DNA of 18,669 nucleotides, taken from positions 1-18,669 of the forward strand of contig JABMRH010000152.1 in the NCBI GenBank assembly GCA_013202725.1, read 5' to 3'. This document shows positions 5,480 through 13,196 of this stretch, piece after piece. Position 1 is the stretch's first letter; each line of letters opens with the position of its first letter. The position numbers and the translations under genes are program-made. This DNA comes from Desulfobacteraceae bacterium (GTDB lineage: Bacteria > Desulfobacterota > Desulfobacteria > Desulfobacterales > ETH-SRB1). The notes beneath the pieces are model-generated. The model was not told where the DNA came from. It did not search any database and worked only from the letters and a program-made list of their open reading frames with translations.

Positions 5480-7780
5480 TTAACTCATCTTAAACTTATT
5501 CCACCCTTTACAGGCCGCTGCCGCAATTATTGCCTGGCCAAGAGAAATTCCCCCGTCATTAGTCGGAACAAGGCTGTGTGTTATAACCTGAAAACCTCTT
5601 TGCTTAAGCCCTTTTATTAAACCTGATAAAATTATCGAGTTCTGAAATACCCCGCCGCTTAACGCAACACGGTTCAAACCGTTTTCCTTTCTTATGACTT
5701 CACACAGTTCTGAAAACAACGCAATAATGGTATTATGAAATTTGCCGCTTATTGTTGAGGGGCTTACTCCCATTTCCATGTCATTGACTACGCCGGATAT
5801 TATGGGCTGAAGAAAAATCCTGTGAGTCTCTTCGGATGTCCATTCAAAATTATAGACACCTTTTGTCTTTTCATCAGACATCATCTCCAGCTCCATGGCA
5901 GCCTGGCCTTCAAAAAAAACAGTATTCCTGATGCCGATAATTGCCGCTATGCCGTCAAAAAAACGGCCAAGGCTTGAAGTAAGGGGAGAATTTACCTTTT
6001 TTGAAATCATCTCAACAATAAATTTTACCTTGCTGTCATCAAGCTGCCCAAACAAAGGAAGATTATAGCCGGCAAAATCTTTTCCAAAAACATCATAAAG
6101 ATAACTCACGGCCATACGCCACGGCTCCTTTATCGCTGCCACGGCTCCGGGCATCGGAACATATGACAGGTGCGCCGCCCTTCTGAATTCATTATCTTCG
6201 ACAACGAGTATCTCACCTCCCCATATGCTGCCGTCGATTCCATAACCTGTGCCGTCAAAGGAAAGCCCTATTACCGGACCATCCAGCCGGTTTTCCGCCA
6301 TACAGCTAACTATATGCGCATGGTGATGTTGAACCGGAACCTTTTCAACATCCTGCTGCTCAAGCGCATATATTGTGCTTAAATAATCAGGATGAAGATC
6401 ATAAGCAACAATCCTTGGATTAATATCGAGTATCCGCTTCATGTGCTTAATGGTTAATTGAAAGAACTCATATGTTGCTTGATTTTCAAGATCCCCGATG
6501 TGCTGGCTTATAAAAGCATTATTCTCTTTTGTAAGGCAAACAGTACTTTTTAACCCTCCGCCGCAAGCAAGTATCTGATCAACTTTTTTATTTAAAAAAA
6601 CAGGGACAGGAATATACCCCCGTGATCGACGCATAAACCTGGTATGGCCGGCTGTATGTTTTACTATTGAATCATCACTTCGCAGGTATATTTCTCTATT
6701 GTGTACAAGGAAATAATCTGCAATTTCTGAAAGCCGCTTAAAAGCATCTTCGTTGTCAATGCAAATCGGCTCTTCGCTCATATTCCCGCTGGTCATAACC
6801 AGAGCGGTAAAATCGTGGCTTAACAAAAGGTAATGAAGAGGTGTATAAGGAAGCATCGCTCCAAAATATCTGTTTCGCGGTGAAACCTCCTTTGAGATAA
6901 GATTGGGTTCCTTCTTTTTCAATATAACAATGGGACGATGGAACGACTTCAGAAGCTCTTCCTCTTCAGGCTGCACATATGCATATTTGCGAATATGTTC
7001 AATATCGCAAGACATTATTGCAAGAGGTTTTTCCTCGCGATGTTTTCTTTTTCTGAGCATGCTGACAGCATTATCGTTTTCAGCATCTACAGCCAGATGG
7101 AATCCGCCAAGCCCTTTAATTGCGATAATATATCCCTGTTTTAAAAGCTCTGCGGTTTTCTCAACAGGATTTAGTGTATCAAGTTTTTTCCCGCTATTAT
7201 CATATAAAGTAGCATGAGGACCGCATTCTTCACAGGCATTCGGCTGTGCATGAAATCTCCTGTTGTCCGGATCGTCATATTCATCCCGGCACATTTTGCA
7301 CATCTTAAAATGTTTCATCGAGGTTTTTGGACGGTCATAGGGGATATCTGAAATAATGGTATATCTGGGGCCGCAGTTTGTACAGTTTATGAATGGATAT
7401 TGAAAGCGACGATCGTTTGAGTCGAACAGCTCTGTGAGGCAGTCATCGCAAACAGACACATCAGGCGAGATAAGGGTTGAGCATGCTGCCTGGCCGATGC
7501 TTTGCGCTATTGAAAAATCTTTGAAACCTTTAACAGGTTCAGGATGAATCAAAGTATCTGTGATATGGGATAGAGGCGGGCTTTTTTCAGTAAGATCGCG
7601 GCAAAATGATTCAATATTATCTTTAGTGCCTTCTATATGTATAACCACACCGGATGAGGTGTTTGCAACCTTACCTTTTATTTCATATTTGCTCGCGAGC
7701 TGATAGACAAACGGTCGAAAACCAACGCCCTGCACTATTCCGTTAATATTAAGTATTTTAGCAACATAATCGCGTGTCAT
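5480..7780 (-). CDS. hypF: Carbamoyltransferase HypF (hydrogenase maturation)
   Basis: A 766-residue cytoplasmic enzyme that converts carbamoyl phosphate with ATP to carbamoyl-adenylate and passes the carbamoyl group to HypE, supplying the CN ligands of the NiFe centre. Domains in order: acylphosphatase (1-~90, IVQGVGFRPFVYQLA with Arg22 and Asn40); two zinc fingers (CDDC...CTNC and CKMC...CEEC, ~112-185); YrdC-like domain (~190-380, including KRKHREEKPLAIM and MTSGNMSEEP); Kae1/TobZ-like C-terminus (~390-760, with the HHHAH metal ligands and LSGGVFQNSIL). The length is normal and nothing is missing. It is the last gene of the hydrogenase cluster, 35 bp after hypC, so a hynD-hypC-hypF operon is likely. 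HypE and HypD are not in the window. Confidence 0.96.
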   Translation of the reverse strand: MTRDYVAKILNINGIVQGVGFRPFVYQLASKYEIKGKVANTSSGVVIHIEGTKDNIESFCRDLTEKSPPLSHITDTLIHPEPVKGFKDFSIAQSIGQAACSTLISPDVSVCDDCLTELFDSNDRRFQYPFINCTNCGPRYTIISDIPYDRPKTSMKHFKMCKMCRDEYDDPDNRRFHAQPNACEECGPHATLYDNSGKKLDTLNPVEKTAELLKQGYIIAIKGLGGFHLAVDAENDNAVSMLRKRKHREEKPLAIMSCDIEHIRKYAYVQPEEEELLKSFHRPIVILKKKEPNLISKEVSPRNRYFGAMLPYTPLHYLLLSHDFTALVMTSGNMSEEPICIDNEDAFKRLSEIADYFLVHNREIYLRSDDSIVKHTAGHTRFMRRSRGYIPVPVFLNKKVDQILACGGGLKSTVCLTKENNAFISQHIGDLENQATYEFFQLTIKHMKRILDINPRIVAYDLHPDYLSTIYALEQQDVEKVPVQHHHAHIVSCMAENRLDGPVIGLSFDGTGYGIDGSIWGGEILVVEDNEFRRAAHLSYVPMPGAVAAIKEPWRMAVSYLYDVFGKDFAGYNLPLFGQLDDSKVKFIVEMISKKVNSPLTSSLGRFFDGIAAIIGIRNTVFFEGQAAMELEMMSDEKTKGVYNFEWTSEETHRIFLQPIISGVVNDMEMGVSPSTISGKFHNTIIALFSELCEVIRKENGLNRVALSGGVFQNSIILSGLIKGLKQRGFQVITHSLVPTNDGGISLGQAIIAAAACKGWNKFKMS

Positions 7781-7815
7781 GGCATTTTTACGGAAATAAA
7801 CGGCAACGCCTGCTG

Positions 7816-8055
7816 TTATTCCTCATCATTTACCTTATCAACAAGGGCTGCTGCCTCTTTGAGCAGCAGCAAGGTTTCCATTGCAACAGATTCATCTATT
7901 TTATGCAAAGCAAAGCCTGCGTGAACGATGACATAATCTCCGACCTTTGCATCTTCGAGAAGCAGCAAACTGGCCTCCCTTTTAACGCCATCAACATCTA
8001 TTATGCCCATATTATTTTCAATTTTTACTATTTTAGAAGGGATTGCAAGACACAT
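7816..8055 (-). CDS. hypC: Hydrogenase assembly chaperone HypC/HupF/HybG family
   Basis: 79 residues starting with the family signature MCLAIPSKIV, in which Cys2 binds the iron of the Fe(CN)2CO unit. The chaperone works with HypD, then delivers the iron centre to the apo large subunit. The remainder (GVKREASLLLLEDAKVGDYVIVHAGFALHKID) is the usual small beta barrel with VGDYVxVHAGFA. The ATG has an AAAGGAG site before it, and the start overlaps the 3' end of the protease gene by 23 bp, indicating co-translation. Length and motifs are typical. Confidence 0.96.
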   Translation of the reverse strand: MCLAIPSKIVKIENNMGIIDVDGVKREASLLLLEDAKVGDYVIVHAGFALHKIDESVAMETLLLLKEAAALVDKVNDEE

Positions 8056-8566
8056 TCAATTGCTCCTTTTTTTGATAGGAAACCTCCAGGCGATCGAGTT
8101 CGGCCAGAACCATGTTCAGCACAGGATCGATTTTTGTCTGTATTCCCGGTGTCAGGTCAATACTAAGAGTATCAATATCTTCCGGCTCTACTCCGACTAT
8201 TACTGTTTCAGGCACCTTGTCGAGAGCCTGGCACAGGGTTAATGCTTCAAGAAAGTCGATCTGATGGAGAGAATTTTTTGCCCTGATGCGTTGCGGGATC
8301 GCATCATCCTCTAAGCGATATAGAGACCCAACCTTCCCTTTATTTCTAATGGCATCAACAACAATAAGCTGATCAGCCTCTGAAATTACACCAAGAAGAT
8401 TCATGCCCAGAACGCCTCCATCTACAATCGAAACATTATCCGGAAACTCGTAAAGCTCCTGCAACCTTTCTATAACACGTATGCCGAATCCTTCATCAGA
8501 AAAAAGTATGCAGCCCACGCCTAAGATCATAATATGTTCTGAGTTCTTTTTTGTTATCTTTTCCAC
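8033..8566 (-). CDS. hynD: Hydrogenase maturation endopeptidase (HyaD/HynD/HycI family)
   Basis: 177 residues from GTG 8566; an ATG at 8530 just before ILGVGC would give 165 residues, and the GTG is preceded by AGGA. The protease removes the C-terminal tail of the NiFe large subunit after nickel insertion. Family features: ILGVGCILFSDEGFG at the N-terminus with the nickel-sensing Glu in DEG, LIVVDAI with the second acidic ligand, and SLHQIDFLEAL with the His ligand. Where most relatives have GxGN, this one has GVGC. Its expected substrate is the HynA tail in this cluster (after His534). It lies 163 bp downstream of hynA, beyond a hairpin, and overlaps hypC. Confidence 0.9.
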   Translation of the reverse strand: MEKITKKNSEHIMILGVGCILFSDEGFGIRVIERLQELYEFPDNVSIVDGGVLGMNLLGVISEADQLIVVDAIRNKGKVGSLYRLEDDAIPQRIRAKNSLHQIDFLEALTLCQALDKVPETVIVGVEPEDIDTLSIDLTPGIQTKIDPVLNMVLAELDRLEVSYQKKEQLNVSCNPF

Positions 8567-8673
8567 AAGTTATTTATCCTGTTAAGTTACAAAGCAGCTT
8601 TTCTATAATTATAGCAAAATCGGTAAGTAATCAAAAGGGAAGTCTCAATAAGAGGCGGGTGTGAGTTAATCTT

Positions 8674-8703
8674 CCAGGGCCTCGCATTTAAGCAAGGCCC
8701 TGG
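8674..8703 (-). other. Strong intergenic hairpin between hynA and the protease gene
   Basis: In minus-strand RNA, CCAGGGCCUUGC pairs with GCGAGGCCCUGG over 12 bp including one G-U pair, with a 6-nt UUAAAU loop, 26 nt after the hynA stop. No U-run follows, so it is not a standard terminator. It may protect the 3' end of a hynBA mRNA or lower expression of the accessory genes relative to the structural genes. Confidence 0.6.
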
Positions 8704-8729
8704 GAGGGAAATAGTTAAATTATTAGCGC

Positions 8730-10379
8730 TTATAGCACCTTAATCTTGTAGACTTGGTTGGAATCAGGATCGATTATATGAACACCACAGGCTATGCAGG
8801 GATCAAAGGAATGAACGGTTCGCAAAACTTCAATTGGGCGCTTTGGATCCGCAATCGGCGTCCCGATAAGAGCCTCTTCTACAGGTCCCAGCTTGCCTTT
8901 TTCACACCTTGGCCCGAGATTCCAGGTTGAAGGCACAACATACTGGTAATTTTTAATCTTTTTATTCTCAATTTTAATCCAGTGGCCAAGAGATCCTCTT
9001 GCAACGTCATTTAGTCCAACGCCCATGGCCTTGTCAGGCATTGTCCATGATTGATAGGTTTTAGTATCACCGCTTTTAATATTCCCAACCAGCTCCATGA
9101 CCCATCCTTCCATTGCATCGCCAATTGCGATTGTCTCAAGGCCTCTGGCTGCTGTTCTGCCAAGGGTTGAAAAGAGAGCCTTGACCGGAATGCCGAGTTT
9201 CTTGAGAGTGCTGTCAACCACGGCTTTTATATCTTTATGTCCTTTTGCATAGGCTACAAGCACCCTTGCCAAAGGGCCTACCTCGCACGGCTCGCCATCG
9301 TAGCGAGGCGCCTTGATCCAAGAATATTTTCCACTGCCTGGACTATATTTTGGATTTTCCTGGAGCGGTTTGGTTTCACCTTTATAAGGATGTTTTGGGC
9401 TGCCTTTCTCATACCAGGAACGGGTAACATGCTCAGTAACCTTTTCCTGCTCTGCCATTTTAACACCGGCAAGATCACGTTTCATAATCACGCCTCTTGG
9501 CATGAACAGGCTTTCAGGCTCTTTAGAGCTTAGAGGGAGGTCCCCCCAGGCCAGAAAATTGCTGGTTCCGCCGATTGCGCCCCACTCCTTATAAAATGAG
9601 GCAACAGCCAGCAGGTCAGGAATATATACATTCTTGACAAATTCCTGAGTCTCTTTCCAGATATACAGGAACTCGGCTATACGGTCAGGAGTAAGATCCT
9701 TTACCGATGTTATTCCTCCGACAACAAGCGACTGCAGGTGCGGATTCTTTGCGCCGAATATTGCGTGCATCCTGACTGTTTTTGCCTGGAGACGAAGAGC
9801 TTCAATATAATGTGCTGAAGCCATCAGGTTTGCCTCAGGCGGAAGTTTGTATGCAGGATGCCCCCAGTATGCATTATTCAAGTGGCCGAGCTGGCCGCTG
9901 TCAACAAAGGTTTGAAGCCGTTGCTGAACACTCTTGTAATATGCTGAGCCGCCCCAGGGAGCATTACTTACATTCTCGGAAAGAGTTGCTGTTTTTTTAG
10001 GATCGGCAGATAGTGCGCTTACAATATCAACCCAATCCAGTGCATGTAGATGATAGAAATGGACAATGTGGTCATGCTGAAATTGTGCGCCATGAAGCAG
10101 GTTCCTCATTATGCGCGCATTTTTCGGAATTGTAACGCCAACTGCATTTTCGACTGCCCTCACCGAGGACAGAGCATGTGTATAAGTTCAGACGCCGCAG
10201 GAGCGCTGAACAAAATGCTGCGCATCCCTGGGATCACGGCCTTGAAGGATAAGTTCAATGCCTCTGAACATCTGGCCTGAGCTCCAGGCATTTACAACTT
10301 TGCCTCCTGCCACTTCTACTTCAATTCGCAGATGGCCCTCTATTCTGGTAATCGGATCTATTGTTATTCTTTTACCCAT
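8730..10379 (-). CDS. hynA: [NiFe] hydrogenase large subunit with in-frame TGA (predicted selenocysteine at L1 position)
   Basis: The catalytic subunit of a periplasmic uptake hydrogenase, 549 residues if TGA 10190-10188 is read through. ATG 10379 has a GGAGGAG site. The frame reads RIEGHLRIE (Glu14) and then QRSCGV-TGA-TYTHALSSVRAVENAVG. The family consensus is RxCGxCxxxH, so the TGA replaces the second L1 cysteine (residue 64) while Cys61 and His68 remain. The frame then stays open for 485 codons with MRNLxxGAQxxHDHxVHFYHLHALDW and the C-terminal DPCIACGVH (Cys528, Cys531). Cleavage after His534 would remove a normal 15-residue tail ending YKIKVL. Length and motifs match the Desulfovibrio HynA class (~550 residues). 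A hairpin fitting the bacterial SECIS pattern follows the TGA. Alternatives are a point mutation or a base-call error. The gene lies 50 bp after hynB in one operon; it has no Tat signal of its own and would be co-exported with HynB. Confidence 0.88.
10154..10190 (-). promoter_or_regulatory. Predicted selenocysteine insertion site: UGA plus bacterial SECIS-like hairpin
   Basis: In the hynA mRNA the UGA (10190-10188) is followed by 15 nt and then a 7-bp stem CUGUCCU (10172-10166) / AGGGCAG (10160-10154) with one G-U pair and loop CGGUG (10165-10161). The apical loop begins 22 nt after the UGA, is 5 nt long and has G as its second base. This satisfies the usual bacterial SECIS criteria as I remember them: loop 16-37 nt from the UGA, short loop, G in one of the first two loop positions, upper stem of at least 4 bp. 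It would be read by SelB with Sec-tRNA. Binding is not shown. Confidence 0.7.
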
Positions 10380-10429
10380 ATTATCTCCTCCCTTTTTTTC
10401 TTAAAAAGGATTGTTGTTTGTTTTACTGA

Positions 10430-11371
10430 CTACATTTCCTCATAAAACGGGCTCATCTTGTCCCAGAAATCAGGTTCGCTGCATCCAATGCAGGGATGTC
10501 CTGCCTCAACAGGCCAGCTGGTGCCGTCGTTGAACTTTACAATCGGACAATTGTTGAAGGTTTCCGGCCCCTTGCAGCCCACTTTGTAAAGGCAATAACC
10601 CATGGACGCTTCTTCTGAACCAAACTCGGTAACAAACTCACCATTTTCAAAATGTGATCTCCTTGGACACTGATCATGAATTGACTTTCCATAGGCAAAA
10701 AGCGGCCTGCCAAGATCGTCAAGAGCCGGCAGTTTGCCGAGAAGGAGATAATTAACCACTGTGCCGACAAAATTAATCGGATTTGGAGGGCATCCCGGAA
10801 TGTTCAGTGTCTTAATGCCAAGAGCATCTCCAACACCTTTGTATCCGCCTGGATTAGGTTTTGCCGCTTGGACACCACCATATGCAGAACATGTGCCCAT
10901 GCAGATTACAGCAGCGGCTTTAGAGCAGACATCCTTTGCTATATCAAGAAATGTTTTGCCTCCGATCTTCCCATAGCCTCCGTTGTATTTTGTAGCAACC
11001 GCTCCTTCAACAACGCATATAAACTTTCCATTATATTTCTTTACTGCATTGTGAAGATTCTCTTCTGCCTGATGACCTGCCGCAGCCATGATGGTTTCAT
11101 GATATTCCACTGAAATAACCTCCAGAAGCAGCTGATCGATCCAGGGATACATGGACCTTAAAAGCGCTTCGGAACATCCGGTACATTCAGCGAAATGAAG
11201 CCAGATCACAGGCGGGCGCTGTGCCTGGGCTGCAAATACCTCTGCTACCTTTGGAACAAATGATGATGAAAGCCCCATAGTAGCTGTGAGGAAGGTACAG
11301 TACTTCATAAAGTCTCTTCTTGAGACCCCTTTCTTCTCCAGCCTCTTATAAAATTCTTTTTCCTTTTCCAT
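10430..11371 (-). CDS. hynB: Periplasmic [NiFe] hydrogenase small subunit with Tat signal
   Basis: 313 residues from ATG 11371, preceded by AGGAGG; a GTG two codons upstream overlaps that site and is less likely. A twin-arginine signal (SRRDFMK at 17-23, hydrophobic stretch, probable cleavage near AFAA/QAQ ~48-50) sends the folded heterodimer to the periplasm. The mature part carries the electron relay: proximal [4Fe-4S] ligands beginning CTGC (Cys63, Cys66), with GTCSAYGG and PGCPPNP; distal cluster SIHDQC...GYC...GCKG; and medial cluster NNCPIVKF...WPVEAGHPCIGC. The Pro in WPV at the medial site is typical of a [3Fe-4S] cluster, whereas [NiFeSe] enzymes usually have Cys there. There is no C-terminal membrane anchor, so the enzyme should be soluble and probably reduces cytochrome c3. 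First gene of the operon. Confidence 0.96.
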   Translation of the reverse strand: MEKEKEFYKRLEKKGVSRRDFMKYCTFLTATMGLSSSFVPKVAEVFAAQAQRPPVIWLHFAECTGCSEALLRSMYPWIDQLLLEVISVEYHETIMAAAGHQAEENLHNAVKKYNGKFICVVEGAVATKYNGGYGKIGGKTFLDIAKDVCSKAAAVICMGTCSAYGGVQAAKPNPGGYKGVGDALGIKTLNIPGCPPNPINFVGTVVNYLLLGKLPALDDLGRPLFAYGKSIHDQCPRRSHFENGEFVTEFGSEEASMGYCLYKVGCKGPETFNNCPIVKFNDGTSWPVEAGHPCIGCSEPDFWDKMSPFYEEM

Positions 11372-11525
11372 TGGCACCTCCTGATGCTGTTATAAGGTTA
11401 CAATAAACTTTATCAATACAAACCAGTTGCTGTTTGGTAAAGCTTGCTCGAAAGATTTGCAGCATTTAAAAGACATCCATAATAACTGAAATAACTGAAA
11501 TAATTTAATTTATTTAATAAAAAAT

Positions 11526-11554
11526 TGTTTAACTCAACATATAATACAAGTCAA
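11526..11554 (-). promoter_or_regulatory. Candidate promoter of hynBA
   Basis: On the minus strand TTGACT (11554-11549) and TAAACA (11531-11526) are 17 bp apart in a very AT-rich region about 155 bp upstream of hynB. The -10 is a weak match. No GG-N10-GC sigma-54 site was evident. The long leader also contains a direct repeat TTTCAGTTATTTCAGTTATT. Confidence 0.35.
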
Positions 11555-11600
11555 GAAAAATAATAATTTATTACTAAATATGTTGATTTTGACACCTTTA

Positions 11601-12731
11601 TCATCCGCCTAAAAAACTCCACAAAATTCCCGCTGCAATAGCTGAACCAATAACGCCTGATATGTTTGGAGCCATGGCATGCATCAAAAGAAAATTTGAA
11701 GGGTCTTCTTTCTGGCCCACTATCTGAACCACGCGGGCGGAATTAGGAACAGCCGATACGCCTGCCGCACCTATAAGCGGATTTATCTTTTGACGCAGGA
11801 AAAGGTTCATGAATTTCGCAAAGATAACACCCGATGCAGTTGCCACGGCAAAGGCTGAAGCGCCAAGGATAAAAATACCTATAGACTTGCTGGTCAAAAA
11901 AACATCGCCCTGTGTGCTCGCACCAACAGCTATGCCCAGCAATATGGTTACTGTATCAATAATAGAAGAGCGGGCTGCCCTGGCAAGACGCTCCGCCACT
12001 ATGCTCTCCTTTAAAAGATTCCCGAAAAAAAGCATGCCGAGGAGAGGAAGCGCGCCCGGAGCTATGAAGCAGCAGAGCAAAAATCCAACTATGGGAAAAA
12101 TCAACTTTTCTTTCTTTGAAACCTCGCGAGATTCTTCCATCCTTATAAGCCGTTCTTTGCGTGTGGTAAGCAGCCTCATGATAGGTGGTTGAATTACAGG
12201 AACCAGCGCCATGTATGAATAAGCTGCAATTGCAATAGGACCTATCAGCCGCGGAGCAAGCACGGCTGTAAGAAAAATAGCTGTAGGCCCATCAGCCCCC
12301 CCGATAATGCCTATTGATGCAGCCTCATTCGGAGCAAAGCCAAGTGCAAGAGCCCCTAAAAAAGTTGCAAAAATTCCCACCTGGGCTGCGGCTCCCAAAA
12401 GCATCAACGATGGACGCGCAAGCATTGTAGAAAAATCAGTAAGAGCTCCTACACCTAAAAAGATTAAGGGCGGATAAATACCATGCATAACGCCGTAATA
12501 CATGTAATTCAAAAAACTGCCCTTTTCATAAATTCCGAGTCCAAAATCCCTGATCACGGGAATATTACCCATCAAAATACCAAAACCGATCGGTATCAGA
12601 AGAAGCGGTTCATAACCTTTTGCTATTCCCAGATAAATAAGCACCATGCCCACCAAAATCATTACGATATTCTGATAGCCGGCGAGTGCAAAACCGGTAT
12701 TGGACAAAAATTCGATTAACAGATTTACCAT
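11601..12731 (-). CDS. oadB: Na+-translocating decarboxylase beta subunit (OadB/GcdB/MmdB family)
   Basis: A 376-residue inner-membrane protein with about nine hydrophobic segments. This subunit decarboxylates carboxybiotin and couples the reaction to Na+ export. Key residues fit Klebsiella OadB: Asp147 in IGIIGGADGPTAIF (its Asp203), and in NPLIGAAGVSAVPNSAR the residues Asn317, Gly321, Ser326 and Arg333 have the same spacing as Asn373, Gly377, Ser382 and Arg389. The ATG at 12731 is 3 bp after the oadG stop, with GGAG upstream. Neither a carboxyltransferase alpha subunit nor a biotin carrier is next to it, so the substrate (oxaloacetate, methylmalonyl-CoA, glutaconyl-CoA or other) cannot be told. 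Confidence 0.92.
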   Translation of the reverse strand: MVNLLIEFLSNTGFALAGYQNIVMILVGMVLIYLGIAKGYEPLLLIPIGFGILMGNIPVIRDFGLGIYEKGSFLNYMYYGVMHGIYPPLIFLGVGALTDFSTMLARPSLMLLGAAAQVGIFATFLGALALGFAPNEAASIGIIGGADGPTAIFLTAVLAPRLIGPIAIAAYSYMALVPVIQPPIMRLLTTRKERLIRMEESREVSKKEKLIFPIVGFLLCCFIAPGALPLLGMLFFGNLLKESIVAERLARAARSSIIDTVTILLGIAVGASTQGDVFLTSKSIGIFILGASAFAVATASGVIFAKFMNLFLRQKINPLIGAAGVSAVPNSARVVQIVGQKEDPSNFLLMHAMAPNISGVIGSAIAAGILWSFLGG

Positions 12732-12734
12732 TGA

Positions 12735-13196
12735 TTAAATCTTGCTCCTCTCTTTCATTGAGACCTTAATATTTTTTTCAACCTCATGATTCCAAAAGAA
12801 ATAGCCCTTTCCGTCAGGAATTATCAGTTTTGCCTGAAGTAAATCGTTAATACTTGAGTGTGAGTGCAGAAGTCCGCATTTTTTAGAAAAATCAAGAAGC
12901 TTTGGCAGCGGAAACGGTTCGCCCATCTGCTCAATTAAAAGTTTAAACTGGCGAGCAGACTCTTTAACATTCTTTGGCAAAACCGGATCAGAGACAGTTG
13001 CCTCTGATCTGTGTTTTCTCTGCACAAGTTTTCTTATTCGTTGATAATAAGTATATCTTCTATCCCAGAGTTCAAGAACTTTGTGAATTTGGGAAATAGC
13101 AAGAGAAAGTATTATAAGCCCTGTAAAGACTATTGAAATCCCCAAAGCAGCCAACTGCCAGCCGTTATGTGCTGATATTGCATCTAAACCGTACAA
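12735..13196 (-). CDS. oadG: OadG-like gamma subunit of Na+ pump decarboxylase, with C-terminal extension
   Basis: 153 residues starting at TTG 13196; the TTG directly follows the stop of the upstream gene and has GGGAGGTG 4-5 bases before it, so it is probably the true start. One N-terminal membrane helix (LAALGISIVFTGLIILSLAISQI, ~17-38) is followed by a basic cytosolic region, the architecture of OadG, which anchors the alpha subunit to OadB. The C-terminal ~75 residues (KESARQFKLLIEQMGEPFPLPKLL...GYFFWNHEVEKNI) are longer than in Klebsiella OadG and look like a small separate domain of unknown role. Identification rests on topology and position before oadB. Confidence 0.72.
   Translation of the reverse strand: MYGLDAISAHNGWQLAALGISIVFTGLIILSLAISQIHKVLELWDRRYTYYQRIRKLVQRKHRSEATVSDPVLPKNVKESARQFKLLIEQMGEPFPLPKLLDFSKKCGLLHSHSSINDLLQAKLIIPDGKGYFFWNHEVEKNIKVSMKERSKI

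Noticed and set aside
6170..7217. Plus-strand open frames inside hypF
   Set aside because: They are antisense shadows of a well-conserved gene with no family features.
8740..8810. Classical [NiFeSe] hydrogenase with Sec in the C-terminal motif
   Set aside because: The C-terminal motif reads DPCIACGVH with normal cysteine codons at both positions.
8730..10379. hynA as two separate genes or a pseudogene
   Set aside because: Both parts are in one frame, the downstream part has no start signal of its own and begins mid-motif, and no other damage is seen over 549 codons. A single recoded gene explains this better, although a sequencing error is not excluded.
11378..11600. Sigma-54 promoter for hynBA
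   Set aside because: No convincing GG-N10-GC element was found on the minus strand; only a weak sigma-70-type candidate.
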